From: Sphingorhabdus sp. EL138
GTDB taxonomy: Bacteria; Pseudomonadota; Alphaproteobacteria; Sphingomonadales; Sphingomonadaceae
Length of the DNA: 33,991 nucleotides
Reading direction: 5' to 3'
Assembly: GCF_945890115.1 (NCBI RefSeq)
Contig: NZ_CAMDCK010000022.1
Span: forward strand, 1 to 33,991
Position 1 is the stretch's first letter; the number at the start of each line of letters is the position of its first letter. Under the pieces are notes generated by a model. It made no database searches. It saw nothing but the letters and a program-made list of their open reading frames with translations, and had not been told where the DNA came from. A program made the position numbers and the translations under genes. Positions 24,423 to 33,281 of this stretch are shown here, in pieces.

Positions 24423-25820
24423 ATGAAGAAAAATATAGCTCTGTTCGCCGCAGCCTCCTCGCTGTTCCTTTACCCTGCTGTCACCGTGGCCGCTCCATCA
24501 GCCACGAAGGCAATATCCATTTCCGAATTGCGCGACAAGGCCCTGCAATCCGATGATAGCGCTTATGACATCATCGAGGGCCTCACCACCGAGATTGGCC
24601 AAAGACAGGCCGGCACTCAGGCTGAGGCGCGCGGGCGGACATGGTCGGTAGACAAGTTAAAGATGCTGGGCTTCGAAAATGTCCGTGTGGAAGAATATAA
24701 GATGCCGACTTGGGTACGCGGCGAAGAAACCGCTGAAATCACCGCGCCATTTCCCCAGAAGATGGCCGTCGCGGCATTGGGCAATAGCGGAAGCACCGGC
24801 GAAGCGGGATTGGATGCGGAAATCGTGTATTTCCCGACTATCGACGACTTGCGCGCTGTGCCCGACGGCAGTCTGAAGGGCAAAATTGCCTTTGTCAGCC
24901 ACAATATGAAAGCGACACAAGACGGTAGTAGCTATGGCGCATTTGGCGCTGCCCGCTTCGTCGGACCGAATATTGCCGCCAAGAAAGGCGCAGCAGCCAT
25001 GGTTATTCGTTCCATCGGCACCGACTATCATCGCAATCCACATACCGGTAACACCAATTTCGAGCCTGACGTTACGCCTATTCCAGCAGGTGCGTTGTCG
25101 ATTCCTGACGCAGAGAATCTTGAACGTATGATTGCGCGCGGCAAGCCGGTGCGGATGAAGTTAAAACTTACGCCGCAGAATATCGGGATGCAGACATCAG
25201 GCAATGTGTTGGCCGAAGTGACCGGGTCCAACCCAAATTTACCGATCATCGTCATTGCATGCCATCTGGATAGCTGGGACCTTGGTACAGGCGCGATTGA
25301 TGACGCGGCGGGTTGTGGCATCATCGGTGCGGCCGCTAAGCATCTAAAGTCCATGGGCCAACCAAAACGTACAGTGCGTCTGCTTTGGGCCGGAGCTGAA
25401 GAAGTCGGCATCTGGGGTGGCCGCGATTATGGTGAAAAGCACGCGAACGAGCCGCATGCTTTGGCCATGGAATCGGACTTTGGCGCAGGCAAGGTCTGGG
25501 CTGTGGATTTCCGCCTTCCTGAAAGCGCAAATGCTGTTCGGGCGCAGATCGTGTCGGCACTGAGACCCTTGGGCGTGGTTCCCCGCCGTGAACTGGCCGG
25601 CGGCGGCGCAGACATTGGCGCCATCATTGCTGCACAAAAACTAGGCATCGTGGATTTGCAGCAAGACGGAACAAAATATTTCGATCTGCACCACACACCC
25701 GACGACACTTTGGACAAGATCGATAAGGCCGAATTGCGCCAAAATGTTGCCGCTTGGGTCGCAACTTTGGCCTATCTGGCGAATTATGAGGGCGAACTTA
25801 AACCGGGACTGGCGCAGTGA
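24423..25820 (+). CDS. Exported M28 family zinc peptidase
   Basis: 465 residues from ATG 24423, which gives a clear signal peptide (KKN, then FAAASSLFLYPAVTVAA; cleavage likely before PSAT). A PA-like insert spans about 110-220 (LKGKIAFVSHNMKA, AAKKGAAAMVIRS), followed by the M28 catalytic domain. Metal ligands are seen in order: His/Asp in ACHLDSWDLGTGAIDDAAG, the Glu pair in AGAEEVGIWG, Asp in MESDFGAG, and His in DLHHTPDDT. It resembles bacterial glutamate carboxypeptidase II/aminopeptidase enzymes acting on peptides outside the cytoplasm. In-frame starts at 24324 and 24402 would bury the signal peptide; none has a good ribosome site. It is coupled to a small lipoprotein gene. Confidence 0.9.
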   Translation: MKKNIALFAAASSLFLYPAVTVAAPSATKAISISELRDKALQSDDSAYDIIEGLTTEIGQRQAGTQAEARGRTWSVDKLKMLGFENVRVEEYKMPTWVRGEETAEITAPFPQKMAVAALGNSGSTGEAGLDAEIVYFPTIDDLRAVPDGSLKGKIAFVSHNMKATQDGSSYGAFGAARFVGPNIAAKKGAAAMVIRSIGTDYHRNPHTGNTNFEPDVTPIPAGALSIPDAENLERMIARGKPVRMKLKLTPQNIGMQTSGNVLAEVTGSNPNLPIIVIACHLDSWDLGTGAIDDAAGCGIIGAAAKHLKSMGQPKRTVRLLWAGAEEVGIWGGRDYGEKHANEPHALAMESDFGAGKVWAVDFRLPESANAVRAQIVSALRPLGVVPRRELAGGGADIGAIIAAQKLGIVDLQQDGTKYFDLHHTPDDTLDKIDKAELRQNVAAWVATLAYLANYEGELKPGLAQ

Positions 25821-26059
25821 GGAGCCTATTGTTACGGGCATCTGCATTCGCAATGCTTGCGGGTTGTAATAACCCGCCAGCTACCCCCGATACTGCGCCA
25901 CCAGAGGGGGCTATGCCTGCGACATCGCAACAGGATGAAGTGGCCAAACAGAAGCTGACGATCGAGCAAGCCGCCGAAGAAGCGACCAAGTTGATTGAAG
26001 CAGACGCTAAGGCCGAGATTGAGGCGGCAATGCCTGCCCCTGCCGCGCCTGCACCATAA
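25817..26059 (+). CDS. Small putative lipoprotein, unknown function
   Basis: 80 residues. The leader RSLLLRASAFAMLAGC has a lipobox LAGC with Cys17 as the lipidation site. The mature part is about 63 residues, low-complexity and rich in Ala, Glu, Pro and Thr (QQDEVAKQKLTIEQAAEEA), with a helical-looking middle and an APAAPAP tail. The GTG start overlaps the M28 peptidase stop as GTGA and has no ribosome site of its own, so it depends on translation of the peptidase. I do not recognise a family. It could tether or assist the peptidase, or be an independent membrane-anchored spacer peptide. Confidence 0.6.
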   Translation: MRSLLLRASAFAMLAGCNNPPATPDTAPPEGAMPATSQQDEVAKQKLTIEQAAEEATKLIEADAKAEIEAAMPAPAAPAP

Positions 26060-26100
26060 TCTTCGGCGCTACGCTCTTTCTCCCTGCATGCGTCAAACAG

Positions 26101-26856
26101 CTAAACCAGCAAGACAATGGCAAAGGCAGCGGTTCCCATATATGCCCCGAACGGCAGCACTGGCGCGCTTTTTTTGGACAGAGCATAACCAACCGCGATA
26201 CACATAAACCCTAAGATTGTTGCCAAAAGCAACGTCATCGGCAAGCCCTGCCAACCGAGCCAGAGGCCAATGGCACCAAATAATTTGGGGTCGCCGCCAC
26301 CCATGCCTTCCACTTGGCGCAGCTTGCGAAAGGCCTGCCGGATCACTTCCAATGCGAGAAACCCAAAAACGCCGCCCAAAATACGGTCAGGCCACTCAAT
26401 TGCAGGTGTGAGAAACGGGCCAGCGCAGACGCCCGCCAACGCCAACACAAAAACCAGTCGATTAGGCAACCACAGCTTCTGATAATCGAGGATGATGAGC
26501 GGTAGCAGCACCCAACCGAACACCGCTGCCGCCACTGCCTGACCACCCGACAAGAATAACACGGCAAACAGGCCAATACCGGCGGAAACAAGTTCCATAT
26601 AGAGCGCACTAATCCCTATGGATTGCCTGCAATATCCGCATTTTCCGCGAAGCCATAGATAAGAGAATATGGGCAATAGATCTTTCACCCCAAGTGTCGT
26701 CTGGCAATGGTCACAATGCGACCGGCCATCCGACACCCGTTCCCCGCGCGGCCAGCGACTGCACAAGGCCCCAACAAAGCTGCCCCAGATTGCGCCGAAC
26801 ATCATGGCGAGCATGACCTGATACCAAAAGGGTAAGGCGAACAACATATCGCCCAA
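26101..26856 (-). CDS. gspO: Prepilin peptidase GspO (type II secretion)
   Basis: 251-residue integral membrane aspartic protease that cuts the leader of pseudopilins GspG-K after Gly and N-methylates the new N-terminus. The N-terminal cytoplasmic loop has the four-cysteine zinc motif (HCDHC and KCGYC). The two catalytic aspartates are in LIILDYQKLWLPN and GMGGGDPKLFGAIG (the GxGD motif). About seven to eight hydrophobic helices. It is the last gene of the gsp operon, 17 bases after gspN. Any type IV pili of this organism could share it. Confidence 0.93.
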   Translation of the reverse strand: MGDMLFALPFWYQVMLAMMFGAIWGSFVGALCSRWPRGERVSDGRSHCDHCQTTLGVKDLLPIFSYLWLRGKCGYCRQSIGISALYMELVSAGIGLFAVLFLSGGQAVAAAVFGWVLLPLIILDYQKLWLPNRLVFVLALAGVCAGPFLTPAIEWPDRILGGVFGFLALEVIRQAFRKLRQVEGMGGGDPKLFGAIGLWLGWQGLPMTLLLATILGFMCIAVGYALSKKSAPVLPFGAYMGTAAFAIVLLV

Positions 26857-26873
26857 TGACGCCGGGAACGCGT

Positions 26874-27569
26874 TCAGAACCGGCCCTTTTGCACGAGCCG
26901 GTAGCCGCCATCTACAGGACGAAATCCAGCGACGTTCAGCGTAGCCGCTTGATCGCCCCGGTCGGCGTTGAGCATGATGGCCACGGTGTAAGATCCGTCT
27001 GCCGACAAACGGATGTCCGCCCGCTCCATCGCGGATTGGCTGACCAATGGCAGCAATAATTCCGCACCATCGCAGCGGGGTTGACCAAGCATCCCATTCT
27101 GTAAGTTAAGTCCCGACATAATGTCGGACAGAGTCATCCGGACTTGCCCACCGGCATCCATGCACTTGCCAGCGGCAAAGCGCGCAGAAAAGCCTTCAAA
27201 CTGAATATTCTCGGCCGGAAAAGGCGCAAACAGGGCGCCTACTGGCAAAGTAGCGGACAGGTTGTTAACAGACACACCGCTTATGCCGCGTGATACAGAC
27301 CCGGTTATGCCAGGCACAAATTGTGTATTACCCCGTGACAGCAATATTTCTGCGCGCCCCATAAACAGCGATGAGAACAACAAACGTGCATTGACGTCGC
27401 CGACAGGCAATTTGCCAAGGCGCAGGTCGCGGATGGACCCATCCCAAATGATGCCATCGACCTTGCGTGCGGTTACCCCTTCCCCAGCCACGAACGTGCG
27501 CAAGGGCATAAACAATATCGTCGCAGCAGCCACCGCTGCGACCGAAGCAATGACGAACCGCCGTTTCAT
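26874..27569 (-). CDS. gspN: Type II secretion system protein N
   Basis: 231 residues: short cytoplasmic start (KRR), one N-terminal hydrophobic segment (FVIASVAAVAAATILFMPL), and a periplasmic beta-rich domain with the GspN features VDGIIWDGSIRDLRLGKLPVGDV and a Cys pair (CMDAGG, RCDGAEL) likely forming a disulfide. Its role in the secreton is accessory and poorly defined. The ATG overlaps gspM by 4 bases. Confidence 0.8.
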   Translation of the reverse strand: MKRRFVIASVAAVAAATILFMPLRTFVAGEGVTARKVDGIIWDGSIRDLRLGKLPVGDVNARLLFSSLFMGRAEILLSRGNTQFVPGITGSVSRGISGVSVNNLSATLPVGALFAPFPAENIQFEGFSARFAAGKCMDAGGQVRMTLSDIMSGLNLQNGMLGQPRCDGAELLLPLVSQSAMERADIRLSADGSYTVAIMLNADRGDQAATLNVAGFRPVDGGYRLVQKGRF

Positions 27570-28045
27570 GGGGCGCGCATCTGCAACTGCGCATCAACCG
27601 ATACCGTGCTGTTTGCACCGGGGCGTAAGGCGACACTGCGCACAACTACATTCTGTCCCTCAAGATCTGTCAACCATGCCAGCAATGCTGGCGCACGTGC
27701 CTGATCAATCCGGAAGCTGATTTGTCCTGGTGCGCTATTGGCCGATTTGACGAGATCAAATCCCTTTTCCGCTGCATTTTGGGTAATCAACAGGTCAATA
27801 TCCGCCGTTGCTGCAGAAGGCTGCCCCGTTTCCATTATCTGCGCTGCATCCACCGTGGCGACTATGCGCCCGCGCCGCTGGACCGCATCGTCATGATCTA
27901 TCATTGCCTGATCAACGGCTGACAATATGGGAAGTAAAATACCGAAAATCGAGACCGCAAGTGCGGTCAGTGCGCCCGCAACGCCAACGAGCCATTGCTC
28001 CCGCTGCGTCAGCGCAGCAAACCATAAGCGAATCGCCGCTATCAT
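27566..28045 (-). CDS. gspM: Type II secretion system protein M
   Basis: 159 residues. One transmembrane helix near the N-terminus (REQWLVGVAGALTALAVSIFGILLP) is preceded by the short cytoplasmic WFAALTQREQ segment characteristic of GspM, then a periplasmic ferredoxin-like domain. It pairs with GspL to form the inner-membrane assembly platform that holds the GspE ATPase. Overlaps both neighbours by 4 bases. Confidence 0.82.
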   Translation of the reverse strand: MIAAIRLWFAALTQREQWLVGVAGALTALAVSIFGILLPILSAVDQAMIDHDDAVQRRGRIVATVDAAQIMETGQPSAATADIDLLITQNAAEKGFDLVKSANSAPGQISFRIDQARAPALLAWLTDLEGQNVVVRSVALRPGANSTVSVDAQLQMRAP

Positions 28046-29127
28046 GGCATCCTCACTGTCATGTCGACCAACGTCGCACCGGTTGTATCCTGCCTAGCTG
28101 TTGCCGTAATGCGGAACCCGTCCTGCTGAATGGTCACAAGAGCCTTGTTGATGTTATCCGACGTGGGTGCCGCCAGAACCACGGTCAAAATGCCGTCCGG
28201 CGTATATCGTAATTCCCGCACCGACACATTCGGCGAAGCCTGCACGCTGCGCCACAAGGCAGCCGAAAGCGGCGCGAAGCTGCCTTGCGTTTTACCCTGA
28301 CGATTAAGGGACGCGGCAAGCATGCTTTCGGCCTGATAGATATCTTGGATAGCCGGATCAATCTTCTGTGCCGCAGCCAGTGCGGCGTCATTTTCAGACC
28401 CAGTTGCCACCCAATATTTCCCCAAGGTCGCAAGAGTGAGCATCATTGTCACGATAACAAGCGCGGTCAAAAGCCGCCGCACCCAGAATTTTTGCTCTGG
28501 GGCCAGCCAAACCGCCCGCTCCCGTTTTGCGAAATTGCCTTCACGCAAGTTCAGCAATGGCGCGGCGCTGGCGGAGAGCAGCATGGACCGAAGGGAGGCG
28601 GCATCCATATCTTCTATATGCGCATCGCCAATGAATAGATCGCGCAACACGGCATCATCCGGTATGCCAAATTGCGCGCCGCGCAGGACAGACAGGCCGT
28701 CCATTTCGGCCCGTAATACGCCATGCGAATGGCCCGATACAGACAATGCAAACGGTAGGACGATGTCGGGGTTTAACCCGCGCGCACCAAGCTTATCCAG
28801 CCCACCCTGCATAACCTCCGACGCGATTGTCGCTGTCGCAACCACGTCGTCATAATCTGCACCGGCGCTGGTGTGCACAAGACCAAGCGATTGTTCGGTT
28901 GCACGCAGCTTCGCCACGCTCTCGGCCTGACGCCCTTGCACATCCGGCAGCGTGAACCAATGGCATCGGACATCCTCGGGCGCGACAAGGGCCATAACAG
29001 TCCGGTCGTCAACCGTCGGCGCGAAATTGGAAAGCGCACCTGCATCCTGCCATACGCCCTCACTGACCCGAAATACCGTTGGGTCGTCCTGTTCAGATGT
29101 TGGGAAACGCGTAATGACTAATGTCAT
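28042..29127 (-). CDS. gspL: Type II secretion system protein L
   Basis: 361 residues. A cytoplasmic actin-like (ASKHA) domain (about 1-230, with VMALVAPEDVRCHWFTLPD and LNLREGNFAKR) is followed by a single transmembrane helix (LLTALVIVTMMLTLATLGKYW) and a periplasmic ferredoxin-like domain (VSVRELRYTPDGILTVVLAAP). It recruits GspE to the membrane. I placed the start at ATG 29127, which overlaps the gspK stop as ATGA after a purine-rich GGGGGGAAGAGG; the frame is open to 29142 but that only adds five residues inside gspK. Confidence 0.88.
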   Translation of the reverse strand: MTLVITRFPTSEQDDPTVFRVSEGVWQDAGALSNFAPTVDDRTVMALVAPEDVRCHWFTLPDVQGRQAESVAKLRATEQSLGLVHTSAGADYDDVVATATIASEVMQGGLDKLGARGLNPDIVLPFALSVSGHSHGVLRAEMDGLSVLRGAQFGIPDDAVLRDLFIGDAHIEDMDAASLRSMLLSASAAPLLNLREGNFAKRERAVWLAPEQKFWVRRLLTALVIVTMMLTLATLGKYWVATGSENDAALAAAQKIDPAIQDIYQAESMLAASLNRQGKTQGSFAPLSAALWRSVQASPNVSVRELRYTPDGILTVVLAAPTSDNINKALVTIQQDGFRITATARQDTTGATLVDMTVRMP

Positions 29128-30110
29128 TCCTCTTCCCCCCAACTACGCCAGACAACGCGCGCAGGCGCTGGCGACGCGACAATCATTGACTGTCCCGCAA
29201 GCTTAAGTTCGCCAAATGACACATTTGTGTTCAAAAGGAAGTAATTGCTTGTCAGTTTTACCTGCCCTTGCACCAGAGAAGACGGTTCCAATGCGGCAAT
29301 TTCAGGCGCCGCCCAGAATCGAATGAGGCTGCCATAGCCACTTGCTGGCCGCTTGGCGAGATAGCTCCGCGCGAAGGTCAAATTCATCTTACCCGGCGGG
29401 AAGAGCATTGCCAATAACGGTGCCTGTTCGGGTAGCAAAGTGTTGACATTCAAAGGCGATAAAACCGGATCGGGGAGCGCGCATATCCAATCCCGCAACT
29501 TGGCATAGATAGCAGGTGTTACCCCTTTGACCGCGCGCAACTCGCTGGGATGGGCATAAAGCCTATTCGCCACAAGATACGGCGTCGCCGCAGAACGATA
29601 GCTATCATCCTCCGCGCCATTTGCTAAAGGCGTGACGTTGCTATCCGCCCAATCGGCGGCAGACGCTGCCAGAATACGTGCGGCGTTTTCATCGATACCT
29701 AAAACGACCATTAACGACGTCATCTGTTCTTGCCCTGTTGCACTGGCAACATATTGACCGTCGGTTTCAGTCACCAGACTGTTGAGATTGAAACAGTTCC
29801 CAGCATCACGCACCGAAGCGGTGGCAGACCCTATCGGAATGGGAATAGTTTGCAGCTTGCCAAGCCAATCACCGGCCAACGTCGTTTGTGCGGCATCGCG
29901 GGCAACCAAATCCTCAAGACGCGCAGCGGCAATCGCCTCAGTCGCGTAAGTAAACATCCGTGCCTGCGCCAGCGCATTACCATTGGCCGACAATTTGCTC
30001 GATAACGTCAACCGGTCAAGCGTCGTTGCCGCAATCACGGCCAGCACCGCCACCATGAGCAATACCGACAGCAAGGCCGCGCCGCGTTCTGCAGGTTTTT
30101 GCGGCATCAT
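29124..30110 (-). CDS. gspK: Type II secretion minor pseudopilin GspK
   Basis: 328 residues, the largest minor pseudopilin, sitting at the tip of the pseudopilus with GspI and GspJ. The leader is PQKPAERG, cut before AALLSVLLMVAVLAVIAATTLD. It lacks Glu5 and the usual Phe1, as GspK proteins do. The SAM-like alpha domain insert includes ADWADSNVTPLANGAEDDSY and LRAVKGVTPAIYAKLRDWICALP. ATGA overlap with gspJ upstream and gspL downstream. Confidence 0.92.
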   Translation of the reverse strand: MMPQKPAERGAALLSVLLMVAVLAVIAATTLDRLTLSSKLSANGNALAQARMFTYATEAIAAARLEDLVARDAAQTTLAGDWLGKLQTIPIPIGSATASVRDAGNCFNLNSLVTETDGQYVASATGQEQMTSLMVVLGIDENAARILAASAADWADSNVTPLANGAEDDSYRSAATPYLVANRLYAHPSELRAVKGVTPAIYAKLRDWICALPDPVLSPLNVNTLLPEQAPLLAMLFPPGKMNLTFARSYLAKRPASGYGSLIRFWAAPEIAALEPSSLVQGQVKLTSNYFLLNTNVSFGELKLAGQSMIVASPAPARVVWRSWGEEE

Positions 30111-30751
30111 TCTGCTGCGCCTGTTTCAACGCTCGGTGGTGCAACGCGTGTTTGTGCCCCCACCAGAAAGAGCATGCGTTGCGCGGGCTTACCCGTCAAA
30201 TTGACGTTTAAGGCGACGGCGCGTGGCAAGGCGTCCGCATCGGTCGCGGTCCAATCATCACGCCAAGCACCCGTATTATCTCGAAATTCGACCGTTGCAG
30301 ACGTTACACCCTCCAACAAGAACGCGGCGTCTGAGGGAGCTGCTCCGTCAAGCATGGGCCAACTTAACCGCTTGAGCGCGCCGCCTTCCAACACATAAGC
30401 CACGCGTTGCAGCCCTGCCCTTGGCGCACCATCGAAGTTGGACCATCCCGCCCGGACAAAGCCAAACAAAGCGCCAGGAACGCTGGCCTCGCTTTGCGTG
30501 AAGGCCGGGATAATTTGGCCCAATTGATCTCGCACGGGCCGCGCAATCGCCTGCGCCAAGTCCCCTTCAAGGCTATTGGCCAAACGATGCGACAATGCCA
30601 TTTCTTCAAGCCGCTTTTTCACAGCAATTTGGGTATCGCTGCCGGAACGCAGCAACATGACCCCCGCCACCGAAATGAGCGCAAAAATCGCAAGTGCGAC
30701 GAGCAACTCAATCAGGGTAAATCCTGCTTCAGAATGACGCGTTTCGGTCAC
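30107..30751 (-). CDS. gspJ: Type II secretion minor pseudopilin GspJ
   Basis: 214 residues. Prepilin leader TETRHSEAG is cut before FTLIELLVALAIFALISVAGVMLL, with Glu5 present. GspJ hallmarks include LLRSG, LEEMALSHRLANSLEGDLAQAIARPVRD and RVAYVLEGGALKRLSWP. The GTG start overlaps the gspI stop as GTGA. Forms the tip complex with GspI and GspK. Confidence 0.9.
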   Translation of the reverse strand: MTETRHSEAGFTLIELLVALAIFALISVAGVMLLRSGSDTQIAVKKRLEEMALSHRLANSLEGDLAQAIARPVRDQLGQIIPAFTQSEASVPGALFGFVRAGWSNFDGAPRAGLQRVAYVLEGGALKRLSWPMLDGAAPSDAAFLLEGVTSATVEFRDNTGAWRDDWTATDADALPRAVALNVNLTGKPAQRMLFLVGAQTRVAPPSVETGAAE

Positions 30752-31131
30752 TGTTCAACTGGCCTTGCAATCGTTAACCGCGCCTTACGCAGTGCGGCGT
30801 TGCCGGTCCCGACCACAACGATTTCGACAGTTACGAGCCGGCTGTCATCGGTGGAACTGGTTGTGGCCGTCCATTGCCAATTTTGTCCGCCGTTTAATGC
30901 ATCGCCGCGCGTTTCTCCGAGCGTCGGCGGCGTGGGGTTGGACAATATTTCCACGGCCACGTTTCGCGCCACTTGCCATGCCATGCTGCTGTCGCCCAAA
31001 TTGGATGTCGAGCGCACCGAATATCCCTGCAAGCGCACCATTGCTAAGGCCGCAAGGCTGAAAATGGCCAACGCAACCATGATTTCCAGCAGCGTGAAGC
31101 CATTGCGCGTAAATATAGGCTTAACGGACAA
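30748..31131 (-). CDS. gspI: Type II secretion minor pseudopilin GspI
   Basis: About 127 residues. The leader ends RNG, then FTLLEIMVALAIFSLAALAMVRLQGYSV with Glu5, and ARNVAVEILSN is typical of GspI (the ARxxAEN-like segment). I chose TTG 31131, which has GGGGACA about 9 bases upstream and overlaps gspH by 11 bases. A further TTG at 31155 would add eight residues but has no ribosome site. There is no ATG at all in the leader, so the start is uncertain. Confidence 0.88.
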   Translation of the reverse strand: MSVKPIFTRNGFTLLEIMVALAIFSLAALAMVRLQGYSVRSTSNLGDSSMAWQVARNVAVEILSNPTPPTLGETRGDALNGGQNWQWTATTSSTDDSRLVTVEIVVVGTGNAALRKARLTIARPVEQ

Positions 31132-31615
31132 CGCGGATGTCCCCGGTTGCGGCAAGCTTTAGCGTCACCGTTACATTGTCATGTTTAAGCGCGATGCTCG
31201 CGGCGCTTGACGGCAGGCCAGTGCTGTCAAAGGCTATCCGCATTTGCCGCGCGTCAGACATTTGAACCGTTGTGCCACTTTTCCAGTCGGTTGTTGAAAA
31301 TGGGGCGTCCGACAAAGGCACCCAGTTCCCATCATTGCGCGTTTCAAAGCCATAGCCCGACGGACGTACAGTGACGGCCATCGTCCGCGATTGCAGTATG
31401 GCGTTATCGCGCAAGGCAGCAAGGCGGGCAGCAAATTGTTCGGCTTCATCGCGCACGCCGCGCTCGGGCGAGCTTATGGTCATGACAACCGCCGTGCTCG
31501 CAATGCCAATGATGAACAACACCACCATCAGCTCCAATAAGCTGAAACCGCGCGCATTATCCTGAACGATTTTATGGACGGACGGCTTAGTCGCCGTAAA
31601 TATCGGCATTTTCAT
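31121..31615 (-). CDS. gspH: Type II secretion minor pseudopilin GspH
   Basis: About 164 residues from ATG 31615, which overlaps the end of gspG by 29 bases; ATG 31609 is an equal alternative. The leader runs to DNARG, then FSLLELMVVLFIIGIASTAVVMTI with Glu5. A GspH/FimT-type domain follows (AEQFAARLAALRDNAILQSRTMAVTVRPSGYGFE). It links the tip complex to the GspG shaft. Open frame further upstream is only the shadow of gspG. Confidence 0.88.
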   Translation of the reverse strand: MKMPIFTATKPSVHKIVQDNARGFSLLELMVVLFIIGIASTAVVMTISSPERGVRDEAEQFAARLAALRDNAILQSRTMAVTVRPSGYGFETRNDGNWVPLSDAPFSTTDWKSGTTVQMSDARQMRIAFDSTGLPSSAASIALKHDNVTVTLKLAATGDIRVVR

Positions 31616-32060
31616 TCTCACCGCCAGGCGCGCCATCGGCACCCAGCGAATAAATATCAAAAGCGCCGTTCTTTCCAGGCATGCTATACTGATAGGGGCG
31701 GTTCCAAGGGTCCTTAGGCAGCTTCTTGATGTAACCATCACGCCGCGCTTCAGTCGACGGCGGAGTGACCAACGCCTGCAAACCAGCGCCTGCATCAGGG
31801 TAGGTCAGATTATCAAGGCGATAGGTTTCCATCGCTTGTCCCAAAACTGCGATGTCTGCCCGTGCCTTTTGCACCATGGCCTTGTCCTGATTGGGTAGCA
31901 CGTTGATGGCCACGACCGTCGTCAGCAGCGCCAGAATGAACAAGGTCACCATCATTTCAACCAAGGTGAAGCCGTTGCGTTGGGTCCGAACTGCCTTGCG
32001 GCGGAACCTAACGGCTGCGCGGCTAGTATCTGTCAAAAGATTAAAAAATAAGCGGAGCAT
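31587..32060 (-). CDS. gspG: Type II secretion major pseudopilin GspG
   Basis: 157 residues. The prepilin motif is RNG, then FTLVEMMVTLFILALLTTVVAINVLP with Glu5; LGQAMETYRLDNLTYPDAGAGLQALV and DPWNRPYQYSMPGKNGAFDIYSLGADG are hallmarks, and GADGAPGGENENADI is the calcium-binding loop. It forms the pseudopilus shaft that pushes substrates out. The leader is unusually long (about 29 residues, RRKAVRTQRNG); TTG codon 9 could be a later start. It begins 3 bases after gspF. Confidence 0.95.
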   Translation of the reverse strand: MLRLFFNLLTDTSRAAVRFRRKAVRTQRNGFTLVEMMVTLFILALLTTVVAINVLPNQDKAMVQKARADIAVLGQAMETYRLDNLTYPDAGAGLQALVTPPSTEARRDGYIKKLPKDPWNRPYQYSMPGKNGAFDIYSLGADGAPGGENENADIYGD

Positions 32061-32063
32061 ATT

Positions 32064-33281
32064 CTATAGTCCCGTAAGGTTCTGAAGTTGAAGAATGGGC
32101 AGCAATATTGCCAATATAATGACTGCAACAACGCCGCCCATGGCGACAATGATTAAGGGTTCCAGCAACGACAAAGCGGTGCTGGTAAAAGTATCAAATT
32201 CGCGTTCCAGATATTCGGCGGCACGTTCCAACATGATATCCAACTGACCTGCGCTCTCGCCGCTTGCCGTCAGATATACCAATAAGGGCGGAAAAACGCC
32301 GCTAGCGCGCATCGCGCCTGACAGGCTGCCCCCGCTACGGACGGATTCCACAATGTCGTCATTGGCCGCTGATAACAGTTTATTGCGAATAGTGCCGCCC
32401 GTCAGGCGCAAGCCTTCTAACAAGGGCAAGCGGCTTGCAACCATAGTAGCCAGCGTCCGCGCCATGCGGGCGGCGTGCAGGTTGCGCAACAGCTTGCCAA
32501 GAAGGGGAATGCGCAAGATACTGCGATCCACCGCAAGTCGAAAGGCGGGTTGCTTCAACGCTTGCGCAAAGAGAAATGCACCAAGCAAGATGATGATGAT
32601 CAGCACCCAGTAATAATTCGCCAAAAATGCAGAAATGCCCATCACTATCCGCGTTATCAGCGGTAATTGCTGATCCACATTGTCAAATTGCTCAACCACG
32701 CGCGGCACGACAGACACCATCAACCCCATCACAACCAGGATCGCGACGAGCGACAGAATGGCCGGATAAGCGAGCGCGCCAATCAACTTACCACGCATCT
32801 CTGCCTGCCGTTCGAGCAGTACAGCAAGCCGTTCCGTTATGAGCGGCAATGTGCCCGCGCCCTCCCCTGCGGCAATCATTGCGCGATACAAAGGTGGAAA
32901 GCTGTTGCTTTCGCGTCGCATAGCGTCGGACAATCGCTGGCCTTCAACAACGCCCGCGTGAACGCCCGTCAGTATCTGGCGCACATGGGGTTGTTCGCTT
33001 TGCCGGCTAATCGTGCGCAGCGCCTCTTCCAAGGGCGAGACTTGCGCCAAGGAAGACAATTGCCGGGTGAACAATGTCAGCTGCTTTGCGTTTAACCGTG
33101 GCTGCCGTTTCAGCAGCAGGTTGGCAAAGACCGATGCGCGTACTTCGGCAGGTGCAACACTCACAATATAGAGTTTTTTCGACACCAATGCTTCGCGTGC
33201 CAGATCATCATTGGCCGCAGATATCCGCCCGCGCCGTTCACGCCCGTCAGAATCAATAGCGTGATACGCAAATTCAGGCAT
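32064..33281 (-). CDS. gspF: Type II secretion inner-membrane platform protein GspF
   Basis: 405 residues from ATG 33281 ([17 protein letters not shown], the standard GspF N-terminus). Two repeated T2SSF cytoplasmic domains, each around an [20 protein letters not shown] helix bundle, are separated by transmembrane helices: [39 protein letters not shown] and [40 protein letters not shown] and [16 protein letters not shown] are the paired signature blocks. It overlaps gspE by 8 bases. Open frame upstream of 33281 lies inside gspE. Confidence 0.94.
   Translation of the reverse strand: MPEFAYHAIDSDGRERRGRISAANDDLAREALVSKKLYIVSVAPAEVRASVFANLLLKRQPRLNAKQLTLFTRQLSSLAQVSPLEEALRTISRQSEQPHVRQILTGVHAGVVEGQRLSDAMRRESNSFPPLYRAMIAAGEGAGTLPLITERLAVLLERQAEMRGKLIGALAYPAILSLVAILVVMGLMVSVVPRVVEQFDNVDQQLPLITRIVMGISAFLANYYWVLIIIILLGAFLFAQALKQPAFRLAVDRSILRIPLLGKLLRNLHAARMARTLATMVASRLPLLEGLRLTGGTIRNKLLSAANDDIVESVRSGGSLSGAMRASGVFPPLLVYLTASGESAGQLDIMLERAAEYLEREFDTFTSTALSLLEPLIIVAMGGVVAVIILAILLPILQLQNLTGL

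Noticed and set aside
31616-31795. 60-codon N-terminal extension of gspH
   Set aside because: Lies within gspG and would place the prepilin cleavage site about 83 residues from the start.
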